DNA from: Allobosea sp. 67-29
Lineage (GTDB): Bacteria; Pseudomonadota; Alphaproteobacteria; Rhizobiales; Beijerinckiaceae
DNA length: 64,000 nt
Direction of reading: 5' to 3'
Assembly (NCBI RefSeq): GCF_001898115.1
Contig: NZ_MKSQ01000013.1
Coordinates: forward strand, 1-64,000
The notes beneath the pieces are model-generated. The model ran no database searches, was not told where the DNA came from, and saw nothing but the letters and a program-made list of their open reading frames with translations. How positions within the stretch are numbered: the stretch's first letter is position 1; every line of letters begins with the position of its first letter. A program made the position numbers and the translations under genes. Positions 1 through 9,255 of this stretch are shown one piece after another.

Positions 1-66
1 GTCCACTAACAATCACCTTGGACCTGCCGGCGGGTCCACTAACAATCACCTTGGACCTGCCGGCGG
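1..66. repeat. Two perfect tandem copies of a 33-bp unit
   Basis: A 33-base unit beginning GTCCACTAACAATCACC occurs twice back to back with no mismatch (1-33 and 34-66), and the array may continue left of the window. Repeated motifs of this size occur at the ends of some insertion sequences, and this one borders a polysaccharide locus, so a mobile-element end is possible. I do not recognise the element. Confidence 0.7.
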
Positions 67-391
67 GGGCGGATCAGGGGGGGAGGCGGCGATCGTGTGC
101 CCGAGCGCGGCAGTTCCTCGGCGACATTCCTCGGGGTTGATGCGATCTACGCCCGAGCGGAAAAGGTCGATTGCGCGTCGCATGCCCTGTCGAAGCTTGA
201 TGCTCTCCGCAGGCAGCAGCAGTTGGCGGCTGCCTCGACAGCGACCGTTCTGAAGGGAGCCAGAAAAATAGCCCCTACGCGGCTTCTTCCTTTTCCCGCG
301 CTACCAGCGCGATCCAAGGGGGTGGAAACGGAAGTGAATTTGCACTACCTGCTTCGTGCGCGAGTTGGGAAAATTGCAGGGAATCTGTTTA
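67..391. other. Non-coding leader before the polysaccharide export genes
   Basis: About 325 bases without a convincing gene. An open frame at 97-411 has no recognisable domain and overlaps the start of the transporter gene, so I do not call it. This stretch probably holds the promoter of the export operon. An AGGGA motif at about 379 serves the ATG at 392. No clear sigma-70 boxes or terminator could be assigned by eye. Confidence 0.4.
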
Positions 392-1255
392 ATGGCGTAT
401 CTCATTGCTGAGGAGGGGCGATCTACGGACGATAAGCAAACAGTGATCGAGATTACGGCTGACGCGCAAAATCCAGCATACTGGCGGGATGTATGGGAGC
501 ATCGGGAGCTTTTCCAGTTGCTGGTCTGGCGCGACCTCGTCGTTCGATACAAGCAGACGCTCATCGGATTTAGCTGGTCAGTCATCCGTCCGCTGACGAT
601 GATGATCGTTTTCACGATCGTGTTTGGCGGTTTTGCGAAACTGCCGTCGAATGATACGCCCTACGCTCTTCTTGTCTTCACTGGATTATTGCCTTGGATG
701 TTTTTTGCAACGACGTTCTCTGAGGCGGCCAATAGTGTAATAGCAAATACTCCTATCGTATCGAAAGTTTATTTTCCGAAGATAATATTGCCGTTTAGTT
801 CAATAATAGTGGGGACGGTCGATTTTGTCATATCGTTTTGCTTGTATTTCTTGCTAGCGGTTTATTTTAAGCACCCGCCTGGGTGGAATGTAATGTTCTT
901 GCCGGTGTGTATTATCTTGTTGTGCCTGTTCGTGATGGCTTGCGGTACTTGGGTTGCGGTCTTGAACGTGCGCTATCGTGATTTTCGTTATCTTCTGCCG
1001 GTCGTACTGCAATTAGGCGCCTATATGTCTCCAGTTGGGTATGCCAGCAGTGTGGTGCCCGGAAAATGGGGTATTATCTTCGCGCTGAATCCCATGGTGG
1101 GCATCATTGATGGGTTCCGTTGGTCGCTACTCGATGCCGGAACGCCGTTCCCAACCTTCAGTTTTGCCGTTGCAGTAGGTTTCACTGTCGTTTGTCTGAT
1201 TCCGGGCGTGCGATACTTCACCAGATCTGAAAGTCGCTTCTGCGACGACCTGTAA
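392..1255 (+). CDS. wzm: ABC-2 type O-antigen/polysaccharide export permease (Wzm-like)
   Basis: Inner-membrane subunit of an ABC transporter that exports an undecaprenyl-linked polysaccharide to the periplasm. The protein has 287 residues, with a cytoplasmic N-terminus carrying the family hallmark around LLVWRDLVVRYKQT and about six hydrophobic segments, ending near the charged motif YFTRSESRF. I chose ATG 392, preceded by AGGGA, over an in-frame GTG at 356 that lacks a good ribosome site. Five bases separate it from the ATPase gene downstream, so they form one operon and one exporter. The middle of the gene (about 730-900) is poorer in GC than the housekeeping genes here, as is common in O-antigen loci. 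A TagG/RfbA-type label would be equivalent. Confidence 0.92.
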   Translation: MAYLIAEEGRSTDDKQTVIEITADAQNPAYWRDVWEHRELFQLLVWRDLVVRYKQTLIGFSWSVIRPLTMMIVFTIVFGGFAKLPSNDTPYALLVFTGLLPWMFFATTFSEAANSVIANTPIVSKVYFPKIILPFSSIIVGTVDFVISFCLYFLLAVYFKHPPGWNVMFLPVCIILLCLFVMACGTWVAVLNVRYRDFRYLLPVVLQLGAYMSPVGYASSVVPGKWGIIFALNPMVGIIDGFRWSLLDAGTPFPTFSFAVAVGFTVVCLIPGVRYFTRSESRFCDDL

Positions 1256-1260
1256 GAACG

Positions 1261-2493
1261 ATGAAAAAAGCGATCATTGCCGAAGGTATATCTAAGCGCT
1301 TCCAGATAGGTCGGGTGAGTGGTACCGAGAGTGGTAGCCTACGCGGCTCAATTGGTCGGATGATTCAGTCACTGCGCCCTTCAGCAGAAGACGATGAGAC
1401 GACGGACTTCTGGGCGCTGAAGGATATCAGTTTCGACGTTGAGCCGGGTGAGCGCATGGCGCTGATTGGCCGAAACGGCTCAGGTAAGTCGACGCTGCTG
1501 AAGGTGCTTTCGCGTGTAATGGCGCCGACAACTGGAAAGATCAGTGTGCGGGGCCGGCTTAGCAGTTTGCTTGAGGTCGGGACGGGGTTCCATCCGGAGT
1601 TGACGGGCCGCGAGAACATCTTCCTCAGCGGCGCCGTTCTCGGAATGAAGCAGTCCGAGGTGAAGCGGCGATTTGACGAGATAGTCGATTTTTCCGAGAT
1701 TGAGAAATTCTTGGATACGCCGGTCAAGCGCTATTCGAGCGGCATGTATGTTCGTCTCGCATTCGGCGTCGCTGCGCATCTGGAGCCGGATATCCTCATC
1801 CTCGACGAAGTGATGGCCGTGGGAGACTCCGGCTTCCAGGCCAAATCGCAGAAGAAGCTCGACGCCTTGGCCCATGAAGGGCGCACAGTTCTTTTTGTCA
1901 GCCATTCTATGGCAGCCGTCCGCGGTGTCTGCGATACTGCGCTGTTGCTCGAGTCGGGCCGTGCCGGCCCGAAACAGGCTGTCGAAAGCGCAGTGAGAAA
2001 GTATCTGAATACGACGATCAAGAGACGGACTGCTTCTCTTCCTATCGTGACCGACGACATCATCTTGGTCGATATGAATATTCGTCAAGGTTCGCGCGAT
2101 CTTATGGAATTTCTTGGAGAAGATTCAATAGAAATTTCCATAGAGATTGATGTTTTGACGCCGTTGGATGATCTAAGGGTTGGATTTTATATAAAGACCA
2201 TCGACGGCCATGTCATCGCACGCGCGTTGTTCAATGACTGGGATCCCGAAAAATCACGGTTCCCCGCAGGACATTTTGTTCTAGAGGGAGTCGTTCCCGC
2301 AAATCTACTTGTGCATGGCGAGTACATTTTCGAAGTCCATGCAAGCCGATTTGGTATTTGCGACTATTTCGGCGAAGCTGGACAACTTTCCTTCCGGCTT
2401 GCGGAAGCTAAGGAATATAACAGGCGGCACAAGGGCGAGCAGCCTTTCGGGTATGTTCATCTCGATCCGAATTGGCAGATGCGGCGTCTATGA
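1261..2493 (+). CDS. wzt: O-antigen export ATPase with C-terminal glycan-binding domain (Wzt-like)
   Basis: ATP-hydrolysing partner of the preceding permease, 410 residues. Walker A is GRNGSGKST (residues 70-78), the ABC signature region is YSSGMYVRLA (158-167) and Walker B is ILILDE (178-183). The roughly 150 residues beyond the nucleotide-binding domain match the length and beta-rich look of the Wzt C-terminal domain. In known systems that domain recognises the non-reducing end cap of the finished O-antigen and so makes export polymer-specific. The stop codon overlaps the ATG of the next gene (ATGA at 2490-2493), which indicates translational coupling with the fucosyltransferase-type genes. 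I infer that the cap it recognises is built by the glycosyl-, acetyl- or methyltransferases encoded nearby. Confidence 0.93.
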   Translation: MKKAIIAEGISKRFQIGRVSGTESGSLRGSIGRMIQSLRPSAEDDETTDFWALKDISFDVEPGERMALIGRNGSGKSTLLKVLSRVMAPTTGKISVRGRLSSLLEVGTGFHPELTGRENIFLSGAVLGMKQSEVKRRFDEIVDFSEIEKFLDTPVKRYSSGMYVRLAFGVAAHLEPDILILDEVMAVGDSGFQAKSQKKLDALAHEGRTVLFVSHSMAAVRGVCDTALLLESGRAGPKQAVESAVRKYLNTTIKRRTASLPIVTDDIILVDMNIRQGSRDLMEFLGEDSIEISIEIDVLTPLDDLRVGFYIKTIDGHVIARALFNDWDPEKSRFPAGHFVLEGVVPANLLVHGEYIFEVHASRFGICDYFGEAGQLSFRLAEAKEYNRRHKGEQPFGYVHLDPNWQMRRL

Positions 2494-3566
2494 CAAGGCT
2501 GGTCCGACTCGACACTTGTGCGCCGAAATGGCCTTGGCTGCGCCAGACACCAGCCAAATCGGGCAGTTGGGGAAGCTTCCAGTTCCAGGTCGACCGCAAC
2601 GTCGAGCAATGCGAGGCTTGGGCTGTATTCGAGTCGATCGAGGCGAGTGCGAAATGTATCTGCCAGCCGGATCGGACAGTCTTCATCACCGGCGAGCCCA
2701 GCGACATCGGGCGGTACCATCCAAAGTTCCTCGCTCAATTCGCCTATGTGATCAGCGGGCGGAATGATCTCTCTCACCCTCGACAGATTCGCCTGCAGCC
2801 CTCCCATCCGTGGTTCGTCGAGCGTGATCTTGATGAATTGATCATCATGTCACCCCCGGCAAAGGATCGCGATATCTGCGTTCTGATCTCTGACAAGGCT
2901 TTCACCGAAGGGCACCGTCGCCGCTTGGCTTTCGTCGATCGATTGCGGGAAATTTATCCGGCAATCGACGTCTTCGGTCGTGGAATTCGCCCTTTCGATA
3001 GCAAGTGGGATACGCTTGTTCCCTATCGATATACGATTGTTCTGGAAAACAGCGACGAACCGGATTTCGTCACCGAGAAGATGCCCGACGCTTGGCTCGC
3101 GTTTTGCCATCCGATCTATTCCGGGTGCATCAACGCCGACCGATATGCCTCTCCGAATGCATTCACTCGCATCGATCTCGCCGAACCGGACAACGCCATC
3201 AAACAGATTGGCGCCCTGCTTGGGGACGAGGCAGGTTACGCTGCCCGGCTTCCGGCGTTGTTGGCTGCGAGGCAGGACTATCTGACCCGCTGGCAATTTT
3301 TTGGAAATCTCGCTAGCGCCCTGGAGGTCATCGTTGGATTGAGTCGCAGCCAGCCCGAAACGGTTTTGATCAGGCCGAACAGCGAGTTCGTTGAGGAGGA
3401 TGCCGCTCGCGCTAAGGAAGGGATCCCTTCAGAAGCCGAGCTTGTCCCGAAGATCGAGCCTGTGGCGCCGCAACTGTCCGCAACTGAGAGCCCGCCGCCA
3501 AGCACACTCCGACATCTTCTGTCTGCGTTTCGTGAAGCTTTATCGATCGGCGGAAAGCAACGATAA
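2490..3566 (+). CDS. Family GT10 (alpha-1,3/4-fucosyltransferase type) glycosyltransferase
   Basis: Likely transfers a 6-deoxyhexose from a GDP-sugar onto the growing polysaccharide. The diagnostic C-terminal block of GT10 enzymes is present: LENS (about residues 185-188) followed by VTEK (194-197) and then the HPIYSG motif, which together form the nucleotide-sugar pocket. The last 60 or so residues are Pro/Ala/Ser-rich and look like a flexible tail. The start at ATG 2490 overlaps the stop of wzt by four bases; an in-frame ATG at 2472 lies inside wzt and is less likely. One base separates this gene from the GT11 gene. The donor could be GDP-L-fucose or, given the ColD-like gene nearby, GDP-L-colitose. 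Confidence 0.82.
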   Translation: MTRLVRLDTCAPKWPWLRQTPAKSGSWGSFQFQVDRNVEQCEAWAVFESIEASAKCICQPDRTVFITGEPSDIGRYHPKFLAQFAYVISGRNDLSHPRQIRLQPSHPWFVERDLDELIIMSPPAKDRDICVLISDKAFTEGHRRRLAFVDRLREIYPAIDVFGRGIRPFDSKWDTLVPYRYTIVLENSDEPDFVTEKMPDAWLAFCHPIYSGCINADRYASPNAFTRIDLAEPDNAIKQIGALLGDEAGYAARLPALLAARQDYLTRWQFFGNLASALEVIVGLSRSQPETVLIRPNSEFVEEDAARAKEGIPSEAELVPKIEPVAPQLSATESPPPSTLRHLLSAFREALSIGGKQR

Positions 3567-3567
3567 T

Positions 3568-4425
3568 ATGATAACCACACGTATAATCGGCGGCTTGGGC
3601 AACCAAATGTTCCAATACGCCGCAGGCCGAGCGCTGGCGCTTCGAAATCGTAGCGGGCTGGCGATCGATCGCCGGGCGTTCGCGGACTATCGTGTTCACT
3701 CATATGCGCTGGATTTTTTCCGGCTAGATGCTCCTGATGCGACTGTTGGCGGGCTGCCTGCTCAACTGGAGTCGGCTCGCGGTCTGAGGCGACTCCTAAC
3801 CTGGCGGAAGCCAGTTCGGCATGTCGTGGAGGCTGGGCTTCGCTTCGACCCAGCTGTCGCCTCTTTATCGGGAAACATCTATCTCGATGGGTATTGGCAG
3901 AGCGAACAGTACTTTTCCGACTTTGCCGACGTGTTACGAACGGATTTTCAGTTCCGTCATGCGCCGTCTCCGGCAAATGCTGCACTGCTCAAGCGGGCAG
4001 CAGCCGATAACACCGTGTCGCTTCATATTCGTCGGGGGGACTACGTTACGAACCCTAGCGCGCTTGCTGTCCACGGCACCTGCTCTCCCGACTATTACGA
4101 GAAAGCTGTAAAAAACCTGATGGAGGAGTGCGGGAAGGATCTTGTGGCATTTGTCTTTTCAGATGATCACTCTTGGACGCGTGAGAACCTTCGCCTGCCG
4201 ATTGAAATGGTTCATGTTGAAGGCAACGTTGCCGAGAAGGCTTACGAGGACATGCGGATCATGGCCGCTTGCCGCCATCATGTTATTGCCAACAGCACGT
4301 TCAGCTGGTGGGGCGCTTGGCTTGACCCGCGCGAGGATACGAAAGTCATAGCGCCTGCTCGCTGGTTCGCAGATCAAGGTATGGACGCCACTGACCTTGT
4401 TCCAGCGCGCTGGAACAGGCTGTAA
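3568..4425 (+). CDS. Family GT11 (alpha-1,2-fucosyltransferase type) glycosyltransferase
   Basis: Membrane-associated transferase of the alpha-1,2-fucosyltransferase family, 285 residues. The N-terminus GGLGNQMFQYAAGRAL (residues 8-23) and HIRRGDYV (153-160) are the classic GT11 signatures; the HxRRGDY arginine binds the GDP-sugar. The C-terminal block around NSTFSWWGAWL is also typical. The frame is open upstream to 3391, but the family N-terminus and the position one base after the GT10 stop fix the start at ATG 3568. Bacterial members of this family include enzymes that transfer L-colitose instead of L-fucose, so the donor cannot be decided from sequence alone. It is followed by a 59-base gap and the next glycosyltransferase. 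Confidence 0.92.
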   Translation: MITTRIIGGLGNQMFQYAAGRALALRNRSGLAIDRRAFADYRVHSYALDFFRLDAPDATVGGLPAQLESARGLRRLLTWRKPVRHVVEAGLRFDPAVASLSGNIYLDGYWQSEQYFSDFADVLRTDFQFRHAPSPANAALLKRAAADNTVSLHIRRGDYVTNPSALAVHGTCSPDYYEKAVKNLMEECGKDLVAFVFSDDHSWTRENLRLPIEMVHVEGNVAEKAYEDMRIMAACRHHVIANSTFSWWGAWLDPREDTKVIAPARWFADQGMDATDLVPARWNRL

Positions 4426-4484
4426 GCTGGGTTCGGCATTACGCCGGAAGCGTCTATCTCGGATTTCCAGGATAACTTGCAGAT

Positions 4485-6308
4485 ATGGATTATCGCCAAC
4501 CGCTCGTATCGGTGCTCGTTCCCGTTCATAATGGAGAGCAGTACCTGGATCGGATGATCTCATCGGTTCTGGGCCAGACCTTTGCGGACTTCGAACTGTT
4601 GGTGATCGATGATCTGTCGACAGACAATTCGCCTGCTATCCTGGAACGGTATGCCAAGGTGGATCCGCGCCTCAGAGTGATACGGCGAGACGGGAGCGCC
4701 GCTGGCCTGTCCCACGCACTGAATCTGGGGCTGGACGAGGCGCGGGGTGCCTTGATCGCGCGGCTCGACGCCGATGACATCGCTCTTCCACACCGGCTTG
4801 CGCGACAGGTCGGCTGGCTGTCGGATCATCCGGATTGTGCCATCCTTGGTTCGTTCATCGAGATGATAGATCCCGAAGGCAATCCCACAGGGCTGCATCG
4901 GGAGCCGCGGGGAGCCGCGGCGGTCGCTCTGCATTCGATTGTCGGAACGCCATTCGCGCATCCGGCGGTGATGATGCGGCGCGACTTCTTGAATGCTCAC
5001 CAGCTTCGCTATCACGACATTCCCGCGCAGGATTACGACTTATGGGGCAGGATGCTCGTTCGTGGGGCGAAGGGGGACAATCTTCCTGAAGCGTTGGTGC
5101 GCTATCGTGTTCATCCGATTTCGGACAGTCATGTTCGCGCAGCCGGTCACGAGCGTATTGCACGCTCTATCGCCCTTCGTCAGCTCGCCCATTATACCGG
5201 GGGGACGCAAAAGCTGGGACCGTGGCTCGAGCCGCGTTTCCAGCAAGTCGCCCATGCCGTTATTACGGGTAACACTCTTCCGGTCAGGCCGGGAGATGGG
5301 TACCAAGTGCAGAAGCTCGAGGATCTGCTCGCCATGGTGGAGCCACGCCTCGGAGTCTCGGCAGAGGAGGTTGCCGATCTGCGTCGTCATGTCGCCGAAT
5401 ACGGCAAGGTCTTCCAGAGCGGCAGAAGAACGATTGATCGCGCCCTGCACAGGGCGGCCTCGTCGTTGCGCCCGATCCTGCGCGGCAGGGGAAGGATTGC
5501 TGCGGAGCCTGCCATGGTTCCCGCAATTGTTTCTCCCGAATTCACCAAGTCTGTGCCCATCTTCATCAATACACGTGACCGTGTGGCCTGTCTGCGCAGC
5601 CTCGTAGCTTGGCTGGAACGCGCGGGCCATGAGAATATTACGATTATTGACAATGCCTCGACCTATCCGCCGCTTGTTGCCTATCTCGACACTACGAGGC
5701 ATCGCGTTATTCGCAGCCCGGACAATCTGGGGCATACCTCGCTCTGGAAGCTGTCGGATCTTCATCCGGTGATCATGTCGGAATGGTTTGTCTATACAGA
5801 CCCGGACGTGATCCCGTCGGAAGACACGCCCCTGGATGCCGTGTCGCGCTTCAGGCAATTGATGGAAGCCTATCCGCATATTCTGAAGGCTGGCTTCGGG
5901 TTGCGGATCGACGATCTTCCCGATCACTATCATCTCAAAGAGCGCGTCGTGTCATGGGAAAGCGGGCTTTATGGCCGTGAGGTCGAACCCGACGTTTTCG
6001 AAGCCGACATCGACACCACCTTTGCGCTGTATCGGCCGGGTGTGCCTTATTGTTATGGTCCTGCGCTGCGGACGATGGGACGTTATCAGGCGCGGCACCT
6101 GCCCTGGTACACTAACAGCGCGATCGTCGACGAGGAGGAGGCCTATTATCGGGCGCACGCGCTTTCGGCGGTCACGACCTGGAATGTGGAGGGTGACGCC
6201 AAAGCTTTGCCGCCGCCCGGCGCAGGCGGGGTTGCGGCGCGAGAGACCTTCGCGGGCCACGTCGGGCAGGCGCTCAAGCGGCGTCTAAAACGTCTTATTA
6301 CCAAGTGA
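4485..6308 (+). CDS. Two-domain glycosyltransferase: GT2 domain plus a second GT-A-like domain
   Basis: A 607-residue protein with two units. Residues 1 to about 230 form a standard GT2 inverting transferase: VSVLVPVHNGEQYL at the start, LVIDD (39-43) and the metal-binding motif LDADD (94-98). Residues from about 350 onward begin again with a GT-A-like strand (VPIFINTRDR), then IIDNAS and YTDPDV, which look like the nucleotide and DXD elements of a second domain. A linker of about 120 residues separates them. The protein probably adds one or two sugars of the repeat unit. It sits in the same direction as the GT10 and GT11 genes. The acceptor and donors are unknown. Confidence 0.8.
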   Translation: MDYRQPLVSVLVPVHNGEQYLDRMISSVLGQTFADFELLVIDDLSTDNSPAILERYAKVDPRLRVIRRDGSAAGLSHALNLGLDEARGALIARLDADDIALPHRLARQVGWLSDHPDCAILGSFIEMIDPEGNPTGLHREPRGAAAVALHSIVGTPFAHPAVMMRRDFLNAHQLRYHDIPAQDYDLWGRMLVRGAKGDNLPEALVRYRVHPISDSHVRAAGHERIARSIALRQLAHYTGGTQKLGPWLEPRFQQVAHAVITGNTLPVRPGDGYQVQKLEDLLAMVEPRLGVSAEEVADLRRHVAEYGKVFQSGRRTIDRALHRAASSLRPILRGRGRIAAEPAMVPAIVSPEFTKSVPIFINTRDRVACLRSLVAWLERAGHENITIIDNASTYPPLVAYLDTTRHRVIRSPDNLGHTSLWKLSDLHPVIMSEWFVYTDPDVIPSEDTPLDAVSRFRQLMEAYPHILKAGFGLRIDDLPDHYHLKERVVSWESGLYGREVEPDVFEADIDTTFALYRPGVPYCYGPALRTMGRYQARHLPWYTNSAIVDEEEAYYRAHALSAVTTWNVEGDAKALPPPGAGGVAARETFAGHVGQALKRRLKRLITK

Positions 6309-6341
6309 AGTAATCAAAGGGCGGCAACTCTGATCAAGAAT

Positions 6342-7310
6342 TTGAAAATCGCGATTAAAAAAAGAATCGAGACTAAGCTCGTCGCGATTCTTTCGAGGTT
6401 GATGAGTCCTGCCTTCATCGTAAGAACGATCGACGAATCCATCTTCTCCGACATGCTCGAAAGACATTTTTCTGATCGGGGTGAGCGGTCAGCAATTCTC
6501 TCGAGGATCAGAACCGAACTTTTGAAGGACGAGTTCGCCAAGGAGCTTGTCGGCGCAGGACTTACTGGAGATCTTCTGCGATTAAGGGTGGCGAACGAAT
6601 ACAATGGAGAAATGGTAGATTTGCTGAAGGTTGGCTTCCGTTCAAAGGAATTGCGGATTACTGCGTCTCTCGGAGATATGTATTTAGAGATGATTAATTC
6701 TAGACTTAAGTCGATGCCTCTGGGGCGATCAATAAAGTCCGACGAAATAATGAGTGATGCATTCTGCGGAAAAAATATCGAAGTGATGAAGGGCTCGATT
6801 GTATCAAATGATAGTTCAATTGGAGATTACACTTACATCGGTTATAATTGCTTAGTGTCGAACTCGACAATAGGAAGATACTGCTCCGTCGCTAATAATG
6901 TTTCGATTGGGCCGGGAGAGCATGCGCTGGATGCTGTGTCAACGAATTCCATTTTTATGGACGACGCCTATCGAGCGTTGACCGCATCCCCCTGCTCGAT
7001 CGGACATGACGTTTGGATCGGTGCGAACTCGGTCATTCGCCGCGGCGTCAAAGTCGGCAACGGTGCCGTCGTCGGCGCCAATTCGTTTGTCAATGAGGAT
7101 GTTCCAGATTTTGCGATTGTGGCGGGTACGCCAGCTCGCGTGATCAAATTTCGGTTTGATGGCGTAATCCAGGATGCGATCCGCCAGTCTTGCTGGTGGG
7201 ATCAGGATTTTGACCAAGCGAAAGAGACGATCAAGAAGATCACGGCGTCAGTCGGGGTTTCTGAGGCTTCTCTTGACGCTGCGCCAAGTGTCTCGAAAGC
7301 CGGGCGGTAG
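6342..7310 (+). CDS. CatB-like hexapeptide-repeat O-acetyltransferase
   Basis: The C-terminal half (about residues 140-270) is a left-handed beta-helix of hexapeptide repeats ([55 protein letters not shown]), followed by [12 protein letters not shown], the usual acetyl-CoA-binding end of xenobiotic/CatB-type acetyltransferases. It probably acetylates a sugar of the exported glycan. The N-terminal 120 residues are charged and not recognised. Base composition is clearly AT-richer than its neighbours (about 6600-6950), a sign of recent transfer. The start is uncertain: TTG 6342 gives the longest reading, while ATG 6402 is an alternative. Its last 63 bases overlap the 3' end of the convergent gene on the other strand. 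Confidence 0.8.
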   Translation: MKIAIKKRIETKLVAILSRLMSPAFIVRTIDESIFSDMLERHFSDRGERSAILSRIRTELLKDEFAKELVGAGLTGDLLRLRVANEYNGEMVDLLKVGFRSKELRITASLGDMYLEMINSRLKSMPLGRSIKSDEIMSDAFCGKNIEVMKGSIVSNDSSIGDYTYIGYNCLVSNSTIGRYCSVANNVSIGPGEHALDAVSTNSIFMDDAYRALTASPCSIGHDVWIGANSVIRRGVKVGNGAVVGANSFVNEDVPDFAIVAGTPARVIKFRFDGVIQDAIRQSCWWDQDFDQAKETIKKITASVGVSEASLDAAPSVSKAGR

Positions 7311-8324
7311 GGCGAAATATAGACGCGAGAGCGCCGCGATTGCATGGTTCCGTGTCACCCGACCCAAATGTCGGCCATGACTGAGCGATGCAAAAAGGCT
7401 TTGGCTTATATGCGGTCGCAGTAGCATTCTGGCCGCATCCGTCATTTCAGATCTGAACGGTCGGAGGCGCGGCGTTTGGTAAAGCTCGTCGAAATAGCTT
7501 TGCAGCGCGACCGACACGCGCCCGAAGCTGGACAACTGGCCAGCCGAGCGGACCTTGTACTTCCGGAGAAGCCTGATCCAGATTTCCTGCGCGTCCGGAT
7601 TCGTCTTGAGTTGGTCGAGGCATTTCTCGAACAGAATCAGCGCCTCCCCGATGTCGACAGCGGCATTGTCGCGCACCAATTCCGTAACCTGGTGGGCGGC
7701 GCTGGTCGGCGTCGTGATCAGCGGATCGGCCGTATAGGCGAAGCTGCGGCACACCTGAAGCGCGCGAATATAGTAATCTAGGTCGACCAGCCATTTCATG
7801 CGCGGATCGTAGTCAAGGCTCAGCGAGCGCCTCACGATTGTCGCAGAGGGCGCACCGATAGAGTTGCCCATGAATAATTGTTCGGGCATGAGCGAGAGCG
7901 ACTGCGCCTGGGCCTCGGAGATGCGATGATGGCGGGAGGAGCCGTCTTCCACGTTCTGGACGGTCGTTCCCGAAAAAGCAAAAAGAGCCTCTGGGTTGTT
8001 GTCGAGAAGCGCCACAAACCGCCCGAGCGCGCCGGCATGCGAGAAGTGATCGTCGTGGTGCAGGATCTTGAGATATTCACCTTGCGCAAGGGCTAGCGCA
8101 GCGTTCCAATTGCGGGGGGAACCGAGCGCCTCGGGATTTCTGACATAGCGAAGTCGGTCGCCGAAGTCGAACTCACCGACCAGCCTCTCGACATCGTCGT
8201 TGGGAGAATCGTCCGAAACAATGATCTCGTAGTCTTGGAAATTCTGCTCGGCGACGGAGGCGAGAGTCATTCGCAGGAACTCGACCTGCTTATAGGCCGG
8301 GACGCAGATAGAAACTTTGGTCAT
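7248..8324 (-). CDS. Family GT2 glycosyltransferase
   Basis: A 358-residue inverting glycosyltransferase. It begins [17 protein letters not shown], then has [10 protein letters not shown] (the first Asp pair binding the nucleotide) and LHHDDHF as the DXD-like metal motif. The frame is open farther upstream, but ATG 8324 matches the family start and leaves 46 bases after the methyltransferase stop. It is the last gene of the minus-strand run that starts at gmd, so it is likely co-expressed with sugar-nucleotide synthesis. The C-terminal 120 residues are mainly helical with basic patches ([10 protein letters not shown]), suggesting membrane contact. The sugar donor is unknown. Confidence 0.85.
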   Translation of the reverse strand: MTKVSICVPAYKQVEFLRMTLASVAEQNFQDYEIIVSDDSPNDDVERLVGEFDFGDRLRYVRNPEALGSPRNWNAALALAQGEYLKILHHDDHFSHAGALGRFVALLDNNPEALFAFSGTTVQNVEDGSSRHHRISEAQAQSLSLMPEQLFMGNSIGAPSATIVRRSLSLDYDPRMKWLVDLDYYIRALQVCRSFAYTADPLITTPTSAAHQVTELVRDNAAVDIGEALILFEKCLDQLKTNPDAQEIWIRLLRKYKVRSAGQLSSFGRVSVALQSYFDELYQTPRLRPFRSEMTDAARMLLRPHISQSLFASLSHGRHLGRVTRNHAIAALSRLYFALPPGFRDTWRSVKRSLRNPD

Positions 8325-8370
8325 CGTCTCGGCTATCCTGAAAGGTGCGCCCGGCATCACTGGCCGCTGG

Positions 8371-9255
8371 TCACATACGTCCGAGCAGCCTGCTGAAGAG
8401 GCCAGTTGGCGCACCATCCCGTCCGCCGCCTGCCGGAAGGAGGGCGGCATTCGGAATCTGCGCCAGGATATCAGCTTCGCTGGCGCCGTATTCCTCGTAC
8501 TGCGTTATGGTATCGCCGCGCGACGATACCATGAAGAGATGCTGATAGGTTCGCGCTTCACTGTCGGCTGCGAGCCGGCGAAGCACCGATTCCTCGGCAG
8601 CAATGGTATTCCGATCGAATTCGACGTTGAAAAAGCTGCGTTGCAGCCGCGCAACTTTTTCGACGCCCCATCCTAAATCGGAAAAAAGCTGCAGCAAGGT
8701 TTTCAAGGTGAGGAAACGCAGATGCGTTTTTTCCAGCAGACCTGAATCAACATAGTCGAAAGATCCGTTCAGCAGTGAAAGCCGCACGGCGCCAAAAGCG
8801 ACGTTGGGCACCGACAGCAGCACGCGGGTGCCGCGCTGGACCAACGGGTCGATACCACATAGAAAATCGAATGGGTTCGACACATGCTCGATCACGTCCG
8901 CAAGAATGAGAAAGTCATAATCGCCGAGCGTGCCATCCGCGATCAATTCGGCCACGCCATTCTCGTAGACGTGCTGATAGTGTTCGCGCGCGAGCCTAGC
9001 GGCAAAGCTGTTAGGCTCCACCCCGTCGATCGGGCTCGCCCGACCCGCCCGCTTCAGGACCCGTCCCAGATTGCCGTTGCCGCAACCGACGTCGAGCACG
9101 CGCGCTTCCGGGGGTATGATCTTCGCAATTCGTGCTAGAGGCTGCGCCGGATCCGCGAGGATGCCGCCTATCACCTCGTCCGGAACGACATAGTTGGCGA
9201 CCGGCCGTTCGAATAGCGAGCAAGTGCGGCCGCGATTGTCCGAAACAGTCGTCAT
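8371..9255 (-). CDS. SAM-dependent class I methyltransferase, polysaccharide cluster
   Basis: A 294-residue Rossmann-fold methyltransferase. Motif I is VLDVGCGNGNLG (from residue 53), with the acidic residue of motif II in DGVEPN and the post-motif LILADVIEHV typical of the Methyltransf_23 type. The C-terminal part (FFNVEFDRNTIA onward) is not recognised. The start codon overlaps the stop of the upstream ColD-like gene (ATGA at 9252-9255), so the two are translationally coupled. In an ABC-exported O-antigen a methyltransferase may cap the chain end or modify one sugar; which one is not evident here. Confidence 0.85.
   Translation of the reverse strand: MTTVSDNRGRTCSLFERPVANYVVPDEVIGGILADPAQPLARIAKIIPPEARVLDVGCGNGNLGRVLKRAGRASPIDGVEPNSFAARLAREHYQHVYENGVAELIADGTLGDYDFLILADVIEHVSNPFDFLCGIDPLVQRGTRVLLSVPNVAFGAVRLSLLNGSFDYVDSGLLEKTHLRFLTLKTLLQLFSDLGWGVEKVARLQRSFFNVEFDRNTIAAEESVLRRLAADSEARTYQHLFMVSSRGDTITQYEEYGASEADILAQIPNAALLPAGGGRDGAPTGLFSRLLGRM

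Noticed and set aside
1..66. Start of a CRISPR array
   Set aside because: The two 33-bp units are directly adjacent with no spacer, so they form a tandem repeat.
97..411. Open frame of 104 codons before the export genes
   Set aside because: No recognisable domain, weak GTG start, and it overlaps the well-supported permease start.
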